Assembly: GCA_017304505.1 (NCBI GenBank) | Contig: JAFKKQ010000375.1 | Location: 1 to 9,116 of the forward strand | From: Hyphomicrobiales bacterium | GTDB lineage: Bacteria > Pseudomonadota > Alphaproteobacteria > Rhizobiales > Xanthobacteraceae | Direction: 5' to 3' | Length of the DNA: 9,116 nucleotides | Program-made: the position numbers and the translations under genes | In this document: in pieces, positions 1-6,155 of the stretch | Layout: each line of letters opens with the position of its first letter | Position numbering within the stretch: the stretch's first letter is position 1 | The notes under the pieces: model-generated | What the model saw: the letters and a program-made list of their open reading frames with translations, nothing else | What the model was told of the DNA's origin: nothing | The model's database searches: none

Positions 1-475
1 CGTGATCGCTGCCAAGGCGGTGGCGTTCGGCGAGGCGCTGCGCCCAGCCTTCAAGCTTTACGCGAAGAATGTTGCGGAGAATGCCAAAGCCCTGGCTGAA
101 ACCCTTAAATCCAAAGGGTTTGATATTGTTTCGGGCGGTACCGATACGCACTTGATGCTGGTGGATCTGCGACCTAAGCGCCTGACCGGAAAGGTTGCCG
201 AAATCGCACTGGGTCGCGCCCACATCACCTGCAACAAGAACGGCATTCCGTTCGACCCCGAGAAGCCTGCGATCACCTCTGGCGTCCGGCTGGGCACCCC
301 GGCGGGCACCTCGCGCGGCTTCGGCATCGCCGAATTCCGTCAGGTGGGCGATATGATCGCCGAGGTGCTGGACGTGCTGTCGCAAAAGGGCGCCGACCAG
401 GACGCGGCGGTCGAGACCACCGTGCGCGAGAAGGTGAAGCATCTGTTGTCCCGTTTCCCGATCTACCCGGGATAG
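1..475 (+). CDS. glyA: Serine hydroxymethyltransferase, C-terminal part (5' truncated by window edge)
   Basis: This is the last 157 residues of a protein normally about 415-435 long. GlyA is a cytosolic PLP enzyme that interconverts serine plus tetrahydrofolate with glycine plus 5,10-methylene-tetrahydrofolate, the main source of one-carbon units. Base 1 is the third base of a codon, and the GTG at 2-4 is an internal valine, not a start: the family reads ...[14 protein letters not shown] here. Recognisable family landmarks are [12 protein letters not shown] near residues 45-56 of the fragment, the [15 protein letters not shown] stretch, and [17 protein letters not shown], whose arginine binds the substrate carboxylate. 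The PLP-binding lysine lies upstream, outside the window. The gene ends in TAG at 473-475, 18 bases before nrdR. The glyA-nrdR order is common in alphaproteobacteria. Identification is very secure; only the missing 5' end is unknown. Confidence 0.97.
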   Translation, partial: VIAAKAVAFGEALRPAFKLYAKNVAENAKALAETLKSKGFDIVSGGTDTHLMLVDLRPKRLTGKVAEIALGRAHITCNKNGIPFDPEKPAITSGVRLGTPAGTSRGFGIAEFRQVGDMIAEVLDVLSQKGADQDAAVETTVREKVKHLLSRFPIYPG

Positions 476-493
476 GCAGAGGAAAGGGAGCCG

Positions 494-994
494 ATGCGCT
501 GCCCGAGCTGCGGATCGCTCGATACGCAGGTGAAGGATTCGCGGCCGACCGAAGATTCGGCCGCGATCCGCCGCCGCCGGGTTTGCCTTTCCTGCAATTT
601 CCGCTTTACGACCTTCGAGCGGGTGCAATTGCGCGAGCTGACGGTCATCAAGCGCAACGGCCGGCGCGCGCCATTCGATCGCGACAAGCTCGCCCGCTCG
701 ATTCAGATCGCGTTGCGCAAGCGGCCGGTCGAGCCGGAGCGGATTGAACAGGTGGTGTCGAAGATCGTGCGTGAGTTGGAAAGCCTGGGCGAAAGCGAAG
801 TGACGTCGGAGACTATTGGCGAGACCGTGATGGAGCATCTGCGCGCGCTCGACGACGTTGCCTACGTGCGCTTTGCCTCGGTCTATCGCAATTTCCGCGA
901 GCCGAAGGACTTTAAGCAGGCGTTGGCTGAATTGACCGGCGAAGGAGAATCCAAGCTCGACGCTGCCGAGCCGCCGGTTCCGGCGAGCAAATGA
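494..994 (+). CDS. nrdR: Transcriptional repressor NrdR (zinc ribbon plus ATP-cone)
   Basis: NrdR is a nucleotide-sensing repressor that binds NrdR boxes upstream of ribonucleotide reductase genes. Its ATP-cone reads ATP/dATP and changes the oligomer, so that reductase genes are shut down when dNTPs are plentiful. The 166-residue protein starts MRCPSCGS. The zinc ribbon uses C3, C6, C31 and C34 with the arginine run R26-R29. The ATP-cone spans about 49-139, with the signature [16 protein letters not shown] (V51, K53, R54, F61, D62, K65). It ends [11 protein letters not shown] plus a short acidic, alanine/proline-rich tail that makes it slightly longer than the usual 150-160. The start is supported by the purine-rich GGAAAGGGAG just upstream (GGGAG at 486-490). 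Its stop overlaps the ribD start as ATGA (991-994), so the two are probably translationally coupled. No NrdR box or RNR gene is visible in this window. Confidence 0.97.
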   Translation: MRCPSCGSLDTQVKDSRPTEDSAAIRRRRVCLSCNFRFTTFERVQLRELTVIKRNGRRAPFDRDKLARSIQIALRKRPVEPERIEQVVSKIVRELESLGESEVTSETIGETVMEHLRALDDVAYVRFASVYRNFREPKDFKQALAELTGEGESKLDAAEPPVPASK

Positions 995-2118
995 ACGCCC
1001 CCGCAGCGCCGCCGGACACCGATCCGGTGTTGGACCTTCGTTTCATGCAGCTTGCGCTGGCGCTTGGCCGCCGCGGCCTGGGTCGGACTTGGCCCAATCC
1101 GGCTGTCGGGGCGGTGGTCGTCAAAGACGGCGTCATCCTCGGGCGCGGCTGGACTCAGCCGGGCGGCCGGCCTCACGCGGAAACGGAAGCCCTCAAACGT
1201 GCCGGCAAGGCCGCTCGTGGCGCCACGCTCTACGCCACGCTCGAACCGTGCTCGCACCAGGGCAAAACACCGCCTTGCGTCGATGCCATTATTCGCGCCG
1301 GCATCGCGCGGGTGGTTTCGGCGCTGGACGATCCCAACCCGGAAGTTGCCGGGCAGGGTTATGCCAAGCTTCGCGAACGCGGCATCGCCGTCGAAACCGG
1401 CCTCTGTGCGGACGAGGCGGCGCAAGCGCATGCCGGACACCTTCGCCGCATGCGTGAGGGGCGGCCGCAGGTTTTGCTCAAGCTTGCGGTTTCCATCGAC
1501 GGCAAGGCGGGGCTCGCCGGCCGTAAACCGACCGCTATCACAGGCCAAGAGGCGCGCGCGCGCGTCCACCTGATGCGCGCCGAGACCGATGCCATCCTGG
1601 TTGGCGTTGGGACGGTGCTGTCGGACGACCCGCATCTGACCTGCCGCCTGCCGGGCATGCAAGAGCGTTCGCCGGTGCGTGTGATCCTCGACGCAAAATT
1701 ACGCGCGCCGCTGTCGACGTCCGTTGTCAGCACCGCGCGCGAGGTGCCGACCTGGGCATTCGGTGCAACGGGGGCGTCTCCGGTGGCTGAGGATATCTTG
1801 AAGAGCAAGGGCGTTGAGGTCTTCCGTGCCGAAGCCAAGGACGGAAGCCTGGATCTTGCCCAGGTGTTGAAGACGCTGGCCGAGCGCGGGATCACCCGCC
1901 TGATGGTCGAGGGCGGCCCCAAGGTTGCCGCGGCATTTGTGGCGGCCGATCTGGTGGACGACGTGGCGCTGTTCCGTTCGCAGAACGCCATCGGTCCTGA
2001 CGGCATCGACGTGCTGGAGGGCCTGCCGCTGACGGCGTTGACGCAATCGTCAAAGCTCAAGGCTGTCGCCAGCGAGGCTATCGGTGCTGATATTCTTGAA
2101 ACGTTTGAGCGGGTGTAG
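991..2118 (+). CDS. ribD: Bifunctional riboflavin biosynthesis protein RibD (deaminase/reductase)
   Basis: RibD carries out the second and third steps of riboflavin synthesis in the cytosol: it deaminates diaminohydroxyphosphoribosylaminopyrimidine, then reduces the ribosyl chain with NADPH to 5-amino-6-ribitylamino-uracil phosphate. The protein has 375 residues, normal for the fusion. The N-terminal deaminase domain (about 15-150) has the zinc site H62-A-E64 and the PC..C pair C87 and C96 ([13 protein letters not shown]), with E64 as the proton shuttle. The C-terminal reductase domain (about 158-372) shows [10 protein letters not shown] (K164, D170), the [15 protein letters not shown] stretch and the late [13 protein letters not shown] motif that binds cofactor. 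Start ATG 991 overlaps the nrdR stop, with GGCGAG just upstream; ribE follows after 3 bases. Both active sites look intact, so both activities are expected. Confidence 0.97.
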   Translation: MNAPAAPPDTDPVLDLRFMQLALALGRRGLGRTWPNPAVGAVVVKDGVILGRGWTQPGGRPHAETEALKRAGKAARGATLYATLEPCSHQGKTPPCVDAIIRAGIARVVSALDDPNPEVAGQGYAKLRERGIAVETGLCADEAAQAHAGHLRRMREGRPQVLLKLAVSIDGKAGLAGRKPTAITGQEARARVHLMRAETDAILVGVGTVLSDDPHLTCRLPGMQERSPVRVILDAKLRAPLSTSVVSTAREVPTWAFGATGASPVAEDILKSKGVEVFRAEAKDGSLDLAQVLKTLAERGITRLMVEGGPKVAAAFVAADLVDDVALFRSQNAIGPDGIDVLEGLPLTALTQSSKLKAVASEAIGADILETFERV

Positions 2119-2121
2119 GGC

Positions 2122-2727
2122 ATGTTCACCGGGATCGTCAGCGATGTCGGCGAGGTGATTGCGGTCGAGCCGCGGGCCGAGGGTCTGCGCCGGCTCAAGA
2201 TCGCCTGCTCCTACCCGCGCGAGACGATAGCGATCGGCGCATCGATTGCCTGCTCGGGCGTATGCCTCACCGTGGTCGAAACGGCGGCCGCCGGCAACCG
2301 AACATCGTTTTCGGTCGATGCCGCGGCCGAGACGTTGCAACTGACGACCGTCGCCAACTGGATTAAGGGCGAGCGCCTCAATCTCGAGCGCGCGCTCAAG
2401 GTCGGTGACGAGCTTGGCGGCCATATCGTTGCCGGCCACGCCGATGGCATTTCCGAACTGATTTCGCGTGAGGACTTGCCCGATATGGCGCGGCTCACCC
2501 TACGGGCACCCCTTCCGCTGATGCGGTTTGTTGCGCAGAAGGGTTCGGTTGCGCTTGACGGCGTTTCGCTGACGGTCAATGACGTGACGACGGATACCTT
2601 CTCCGTGCTCATCATTCCACATACGCTTTCGGTGACGACGCTCGGTGCGGTCAAACCTGGCGGCAAGCTCAATCTTGAGATCGACCTGATGGCGCGCTAC
2701 GCCGCACGCCTGATGGAAACACACTAA
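2122..2727 (+). CDS. ribE: Riboflavin synthase, alpha subunit
   Basis: Riboflavin synthase dismutates two molecules of 6,7-dimethyl-8-ribityllumazine into riboflavin and the pyrimidine that RibH reuses. The 201-residue protein opens with the diagnostic MFTGIV and contains two tandem lumazine-binding beta-barrels. Barrel 1 (about 1-96) has ACSGVCLTVV with C48. Barrel 2 (about 97-190) has GGHIVAGHADG (H101, H106) and SVALDGVSLTVNDV with S149. The C-terminal LEIDLMARY carries D188, in the position of the catalytic aspartate, and leads into the short helix used for trimer packing. Length is typical. The ATG comes 3 bases after the ribD TAG, within TAGGGCATG, so translation is probably coupled to ribD. 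The same gene is called ribC in E. coli nomenclature. Function is confident because all key residues are present. Confidence 0.97.
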   Translation: MFTGIVSDVGEVIAVEPRAEGLRRLKIACSYPRETIAIGASIACSGVCLTVVETAAAGNRTSFSVDAAAETLQLTTVANWIKGERLNLERALKVGDELGGHIVAGHADGISELISREDLPDMARLTLRAPLPLMRFVAQKGSVALDGVSLTVNDVTTDTFSVLIIPHTLSVTTLGAVKPGGKLNLEIDLMARYAARLMETH

Positions 2728-2788
2728 AGATCGTTGCTTGTCGGCCCTTGTTCCCGCTCGGCGCGCTTGCTACTGACGCGCTTCAAGT

Positions 2789-2792
2789 GAGG
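2789..2792 (+). promoter_or_regulatory. Ribosome binding site of ribH
   Basis: GAGG ends 5 bases before the ATG at 2798, within AGTGAGGAACACATG. It is one of the better Shine-Dalgarno matches in the window and sets the ribH start. It is consistent with ribH needing independent initiation, because it sits 70 bases from ribE instead of being coupled to it. The remainder of that gap (2728-2788) contains a direct repeat of CGCGCTT (2762-2768 and 2777-2783) but no convincing promoter or terminator. Confidence 0.7.
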
Positions 2793-2797
2793 AACAC

Positions 2798-3289
2798 ATG
2801 GCCGCACCGAAACGAAAACCCGGCACCAAAGCAGCAAAACCAGCCGGCTCCCGCATTCTCGTCGTCGAGGCGCGGTTCTATAACGACATCGCCGACGCCC
2901 TGCTGGCGGGTGCCGCGAAGGCTCTCGACGACGCGCAGGCGACGTGGGACATCGTCACCGTGCCGGGCTCGCTGGAGATCGTTCCGGCGATTGCGATCGC
3001 GGTTGACGCCGCCGAGAAGCAGAAGCAACCGTATGACGGTGTGGTCGCCCTCGGTTGCGTGATCCAGGGCGAGACGTTCCATTTCGATATCGTGGCGATG
3101 CAGTCCGCCCGTGCCTTGCTCGACTTCTCGGTGGTGCGGCGACTTCCTTGCGGCAACGGCATCCTGACGACGGATAACGAGGCGCAAGCGTGGGCGCGTG
3201 CCCGGCTGACCGAACAGGACAAGGGCGGCGACGCCGCCCGTGCAGTGCTGGCGTTGATCGCGATCAAGCGTCAGCGCGCCAAACGGTAG
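2798..3289 (+). CDS. ribH: 6,7-dimethyl-8-ribityllumazine synthase
   Basis: Lumazine synthase condenses the RibD-derived pyrimidine (after dephosphorylation) with 3,4-dihydroxy-2-butanone 4-phosphate. Homologues form pentamers or 60-mer capsids. The 163-residue protein has a basic, probably disordered N-terminus (about 1-17, many K/P/A). The fold follows: [18 protein letters not shown] (F27 packs on the pyrimidine), [16 protein letters not shown] (55-68), and [19 protein letters not shown] with H95 as the catalytic histidine. Next come [17 protein letters not shown] and R134, aligned with the phosphate-binding arginine of the family. Q90 stands where many homologues have arginine (VIRG), and C118 precedes GNG; neither removes a catalytic residue. 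Start ATG 2798 is supported by its own Shine-Dalgarno site. nusB follows after 4 bases. Some Rhizobiales carry a second lumazine synthase elsewhere; this copy is in the usual rib operon position. Confidence 0.95.
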   Translation: MAAPKRKPGTKAAKPAGSRILVVEARFYNDIADALLAGAAKALDDAQATWDIVTVPGSLEIVPAIAIAVDAAEKQKQPYDGVVALGCVIQGETFHFDIVAMQSARALLDFSVVRRLPCGNGILTTDNEAQAWARARLTEQDKGGDAARAVLALIAIKRQRAKR

Positions 3290-3293
3290 GGGC

Positions 3294-3788
3294 ATGGCAA
3301 AAGCGGCTGCACCGATCGACGGACGCCGCGCCAATCGCCGCGGTGCGGCCCGGCTTGCCGCCGTCCAGGCGCTTTACCAGATGGATCTCGCGGCGACGCC
3401 GCTAAACGCCATCCTGGCCGAGTTCGAGAGCCACTGGCTCGGGCGCGAGGTGGAAGGCGACGAGTACCTGCCGGCGGAGGCTGCATTCTTCCGTGACGTG
3501 GTGGGTGGCGTGGTCGCCGAGCAGCGCAGGCTCGATCCGATGATCGACGCCGTGCTGGCGAAGGGTTGGCCGCTCAAGCGCATCGAGACGGTGTTGCGCG
3601 CGGTGTTGCGCGCCGGCGCCTACGAACTCGACCGCAAGCGCGACGTGCCCGCCCGTGTGGTGGTCTCCGAATACGTCGATGTGGCGCATGCCTTTGTCGA
3701 GCGCGACGAAACCGGCATGATTAACGCGGTGCTCGATCAGTTGGCGCGCCAGTTGCGTGCCGACGAGTTCGACTCTGCAACGCGGTGA
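3294..3788 (+). CDS. nusB: Transcription antitermination factor NusB
   Basis: NusB, with NusE (ribosomal protein S10), binds boxA RNA in rRNA leaders and stops premature Rho termination during rRNA transcription. The 164-residue all-helical protein carries the N-terminal arginine-rich RNA-binding start RRANRRGAARLAAVQALYQMD (around residues 11-31; A18-A19-R20 then Q25-x-L27-Y28-Q29). The C-terminal part has VPARVVVSEYVDVAHAF followed by ETGMINAVLDQLAR, the usual NusB ending. About 12-18 residues before and after these motifs are variable. The ATG lies 4 bases after the ribH TAG, in TAGGGGCATG; the purine run is too close to the start to be an ideal Shine-Dalgarno site, so coupling to ribH is likely. 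ribH-nusB adjacency is widespread in bacteria. Its stop overlaps the thiL start as GTGA. Confidence 0.96.
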   Translation: MAKAAAPIDGRRANRRGAARLAAVQALYQMDLAATPLNAILAEFESHWLGREVEGDEYLPAEAAFFRDVVGGVVAEQRRLDPMIDAVLAKGWPLKRIETVLRAVLRAGAYELDRKRDVPARVVVSEYVDVAHAFVERDETGMINAVLDQLARQLRADEFDSATR

Positions 3789-4801
3789 GGACGGTGCAAA
3801 CGCGCAGGAAACAGCCTCCGTCCGGTGAAGACCGTCTGATTGCGCGCTACTTCCGCTCGATTGCCACGCACCCTGGCGCGCTCGGGTTGACCGACGATGC
3901 GGCTGTGCTGGCTCCGCCGCCTGGCCACGAATGGGTGCTGACCGCCGATGCCCTTGTTGGCGGCGTGCATTTTTTCGCCGGCGATCCTCCGGATGCGATT
4001 GCGCGCAAAGCCCTGCGGGTCAATCTTTCCGATCTTGCGGCCAAGGGGGCGAAGCCTGCGGGCTTTCTCCTGACTCTCGCGCTGCCGAAAGAGCAGGGGG
4101 ATGCCTGGCTCAAGGCCTTCACCCACGGCCTTGGCGCGGATGCCAGGCGCTACGATTTCCCGTTGCTTGGTGGCGATACGGTCCGCACGCCCGGACCTGT
4201 GACGATTTCGGTCACCGCCTTCGGTTCGCTGCCGAAAGGCACAATGGTCTGTCGCAGCGGTGCCCGGCGGGGGGACCGCGTCGTTGTGACCGGAACCATC
4301 GGCGATGCCGCGCTCGGTCTGAAGCTGCGCCAGGATCGCCGCGCGGCAAAGCGTTGGCGTCTCGACGCACCGATGCGCCGCCATCTCGCGCAGCGCTATC
4401 TGGTGCCCGAGCCGCGCAACAGCCTCGCCCAGGCTCTGCGCCGTTATGCTTCGGCTGGTATGGACGTCTCGGACGGGCTGGCGGGCGATTTCGGTAAACT
4501 TGTGAGGGTATCGGATGTGGGTGCCGATATCGACGTGGCATCGGTTCCGTTGTCGAAAGCGGCCCGAGCGGCACTGACTGCCGATCCGGCGGCGCTCGAA
4601 ACCATCCTCACTGGCGGTGACGATTTCGAGGTTGTTGCAACCGTACCGCAGGCCAAACTTGCTTCCTTCAAGGCTGCCGCCCGGCGGGCCGGGGTGCCTG
4701 TAACCGAGATCGGGCGCGTGACCGCTGAGAAGGGCTTACGATTGCGTGCGGCGGATGGACGGCTGCTCCGCTTCGCGCGCAATTCATTCAGCCATTTTTG
4801 A
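3785..4801 (+). CDS. thiL: Thiamine-monophosphate kinase
   Basis: ThiL phosphorylates thiamine monophosphate with ATP to give the cofactor thiamine diphosphate. It belongs to the PurM/SelD-like ATPase superfamily. The protein has 338 residues (family about 310-350). Visible motifs in order: GEDRLIARYF (14-23), LTDDAAVL with D37/D38, TADALVGGVHF with D55, VNLSDLAAKGAKP with D83, GGDT with D131, MDVSDGLAGD (226-235) and LTGGDDFE (275-282). The aspartates match the Mg2+/ATP sites of the family. Residue 59 is G in LVGGVHF, where many homologues have E or A. I chose the GTG at 3785 because it overlaps the nusB stop (GTGA) and no ATG occurs before the conserved GEDRLI. A GTG at 3794 is the alternative, with GGTGAGG only 3 bases upstream. 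A 46-base gap follows before the next gene. Confidence 0.95.
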   Translation: MRTVQTRRKQPPSGEDRLIARYFRSIATHPGALGLTDDAAVLAPPPGHEWVLTADALVGGVHFFAGDPPDAIARKALRVNLSDLAAKGAKPAGFLLTLALPKEQGDAWLKAFTHGLGADARRYDFPLLGGDTVRTPGPVTISVTAFGSLPKGTMVCRSGARRGDRVVVTGTIGDAALGLKLRQDRRAAKRWRLDAPMRRHLAQRYLVPEPRNSLAQALRRYASAGMDVSDGLAGDFGKLVRVSDVGADIDVASVPLSKAARAALTADPAALETILTGGDDFEVVATVPQAKLASFKAAARRAGVPVTEIGRVTAEKGLRLRAADGRLLRFARNSFSHF

Positions 4802-4816
4802 ACACCGCGGTTGCGT

Positions 4817-4822
4817 TATACT
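4817..4822 (+). promoter_or_regulatory. Candidate -10 box upstream of the FMN enzyme gene
   Basis: TATACT matches the sigma-70 -10 consensus at 5 of 6 positions and lies 25 bases before the ATG at 4848, in the only intergenic space between thiL and the flavoenzyme gene. TTGAAC at 4798-4803 resembles a -35 box, but the spacer is only 13 bases, and nothing better sits at 16-18. There is no TG extension. It is therefore a weak candidate, and read-through from thiL is equally possible. Confidence 0.3.
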
Positions 4823-4836
4823 GACGGCCCCAGGGC

Positions 4837-4840
4837 GAGG
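4837..4840 (+). promoter_or_regulatory. Ribosome binding site fixing the FMN enzyme start
   Basis: GAGG (in GGGCGAGGAACATCCATG) lies 7 bases before ATG 4848. It is the reason to place the start there and not at the in-frame ATG at 4746, which would sit deep inside thiL. It resembles the ribH site (GAGGAACA in both). Confidence 0.7.
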
Positions 4841-4847
4841 AACATCC

Positions 4848-6083
4848 ATGCACGACATCACCGCGATGGCGGCCGCCAAGCAAGGTGCCGCTCGGAACCC
4901 GAATTTCCTCAAACATCAGCGCCGCTTTCCGACAATCTACGATTTGCGGCGCGGCGCGGAACGGCGGCTGCCGCATTTCGCCTTCGAGTACGGCGATGGC
5001 GGCGCGGGCGATGACACCGGCATCCGGCACAACTGGGCGGCGCTCGATTCTGTTGAACTGATCCCCCGCTACGGCGTCATGCCGAAGCTGCCGCCAGTTG
5101 GAGTTGAGCTGTTTGGCCGGCATTACGCCGCGCCGGTCGGTGTCGCCCCGATGGGCAGTCCGATTGTGGTGTGGCCGGGGGCGGACAAGCTGCTGGCGCG
5201 GGCGGCACAGCGGGCGCGTGTGCCGTACACGCTTGGCGTGGCGGGTGGCGCCACCATTGAGGAGATCGCTGAGATCGCGCCGGATGTGTTCTGGATGCAG
5301 CTCTACCGTTTTGCCGGCAATGATCACGCGATCGGTTACGATGTGATCCGGCGGGCCGAAGCGGCTGGCGCGCATGTGCTGATGCTGACGCTCGACGTGC
5401 CGGTGCGCACCGTGCGCTCGCGTGAGGTTAAGGTGGGTCTTGGCGGCGGCGGGCGCTTCAGGGCCGACTGGAAGATGGTTGCGAGCATGGCGAAGTGTCC
5501 GGGCTGGGCCGTTGCCATGCTGCGCAACGGGCAGCCGCGCTTTGCCAACATCCAGCCCTATGCGGGCAAGGGCGCGAGCCTCAACGACACCATCGTCTTT
5601 GCACGGCGCGAGATGGGCGGCGCGTTTTCCTGGGATGAGGTCGCGCGCTATCGCGACCGCTGGAAAAAGCCGCTGGTCGTAAAGGGCCTGTTGCACCCGG
5701 CCGACGCCGAGAAGGCGGTGGCGCTCGGCATCGACGGTATCCTGGTTTCGAACCACGGCGGTCGGCAGGTCGAAGCTCTGCCGCCGCCCATCGACTGTGT
5801 TCCAGCCATTGCCAAAGCGGTGGGTAATCGCGCCACCGTGCTGTTCGATTCAGGCGTGCGCAGCGGCACCGACGTGGCACGGGCGCTGGCGCTCGGTGCC
5901 TCTGCGGGTCTTGCCGGTAAGGCGTTTCTGTGGGGTCTGGGCGCACTCGGCGCCGATGGACCGGGCCACGTCATCGATCTTTTGATCGATGAATTGCAAT
6001 CGGCGCTTGGGCAGGCCGGTGCATTGTCTCCGGCCGAAGCCCGTAATATTGCCGTCCGCCACCCGGGTGCGTTGCACTTCTGA
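4848..6083 (+). CDS. FMN-dependent alpha-hydroxy-acid dehydrogenase/oxidase (LldD/glycolate-oxidase family)
   Basis: A 411-residue TIM-barrel flavoprotein of the family that oxidises L-2-hydroxy acids (lactate, glycolate, mandelate) to 2-keto acids, passing electrons to oxygen or to the respiratory chain. The catalytic set of glycolate oxidase can be matched: Y48 (FEYGDGGAGDD), Y153 (QLYRF), D183 (TLDVP), K279 (VVKGLLHPADA), H303 and R306 (SNHGGRQ). The phosphate-binding DSGVRSG and GKAFLWGLGALG follow. Features that differ from textbook members are P101-M102-G103 where PTA/PTG is usual, G130 where a serine near the flavin N5 is usual, and two extra residues between D183 and the R192-E193 pair. 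The flexible loop (about 193-260, WKMVASMAKCPGW) could contact membrane, as in mandelate dehydrogenase. There is no signal peptide. The start is set by a good ribosome site. The substrate cannot be deduced. The downstream transporter gene may be functionally linked, which is inference. Confidence 0.9.
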   Translation: MHDITAMAAAKQGAARNPNFLKHQRRFPTIYDLRRGAERRLPHFAFEYGDGGAGDDTGIRHNWAALDSVELIPRYGVMPKLPPVGVELFGRHYAAPVGVAPMGSPIVVWPGADKLLARAAQRARVPYTLGVAGGATIEEIAEIAPDVFWMQLYRFAGNDHAIGYDVIRRAEAAGAHVLMLTLDVPVRTVRSREVKVGLGGGGRFRADWKMVASMAKCPGWAVAMLRNGQPRFANIQPYAGKGASLNDTIVFARREMGGAFSWDEVARYRDRWKKPLVVKGLLHPADAEKAVALGIDGILVSNHGGRQVEALPPPIDCVPAIAKAVGNRATVLFDSGVRSGTDVARALALGASAGLAGKAFLWGLGALGADGPGHVIDLLIDELQSALGQAGALSPAEARNIAVRHPGALHF

Positions 6084-6155
6084 TCTGCGCCAGTGGCGGT
6101 GGCCATTGCGTTCGACCCTCGTTACAAGAGGCCCCTTCGCGGATTGGATTCCACG

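Larger units (their letters stand above)
494..4801 (+). other. Probable transcription unit nrdR-ribD-ribE-ribH-nusB-thiL
   Basis: Six consecutive same-strand genes have junctions of -4, +3, +70, +4 and -4 bases. No terminator-like hairpin with a T tract occurs inside. glyA is only 18 bases upstream and may be co-transcribed. The grouping ties dNTP control, flavin and thiamine cofactor synthesis and rRNA antitermination into one growth-linked unit. The operon itself is inferred from spacing; the main promoter must lie left of the window or inside glyA. The 70-base ribE-ribH gap is the only place where a second start is possible. Confidence 0.7.

Noticed and set aside
883..2198. Minus-strand frames of 259 and 279 codons opposite ribD
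   Set aside because: Shadows of ribD; no motifs, no sensible ribosome sites, incompatible with the strong RibD reading.
2728..2797. FMN riboswitch between ribE and ribH
   Set aside because: The 70-base gap is too short for an RFN element, and I do not see its conserved segments.
2748..3062. Plus-strand 104-codon frame starting in the ribE-ribH gap
   Set aside because: Runs mostly out of frame through ribH; arginine/serine/proline-rich shadow product.
4746..4847. Upstream in-frame ATG giving the FMN enzyme 34 extra residues
   Set aside because: It would overlap the end of thiL by over 50 bases and has no good ribosome site, whereas ATG 4848 has GAGG 7 bases upstream and fits the family N-terminus.
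4788..5756. 322-codon minus-strand open frame opposite the FMN enzyme gene
   Set aside because: Arginine/histidine-rich composition, no family resemblance, fully antisense to a well-supported gene; an effect of high GC content.
6093..6155. GTG start adding 21 residues to the MFS transporter
   Set aside because: No Shine-Dalgarno sequence, and the added segment is neither a helix nor a plausible signal. It cannot be fully excluded.
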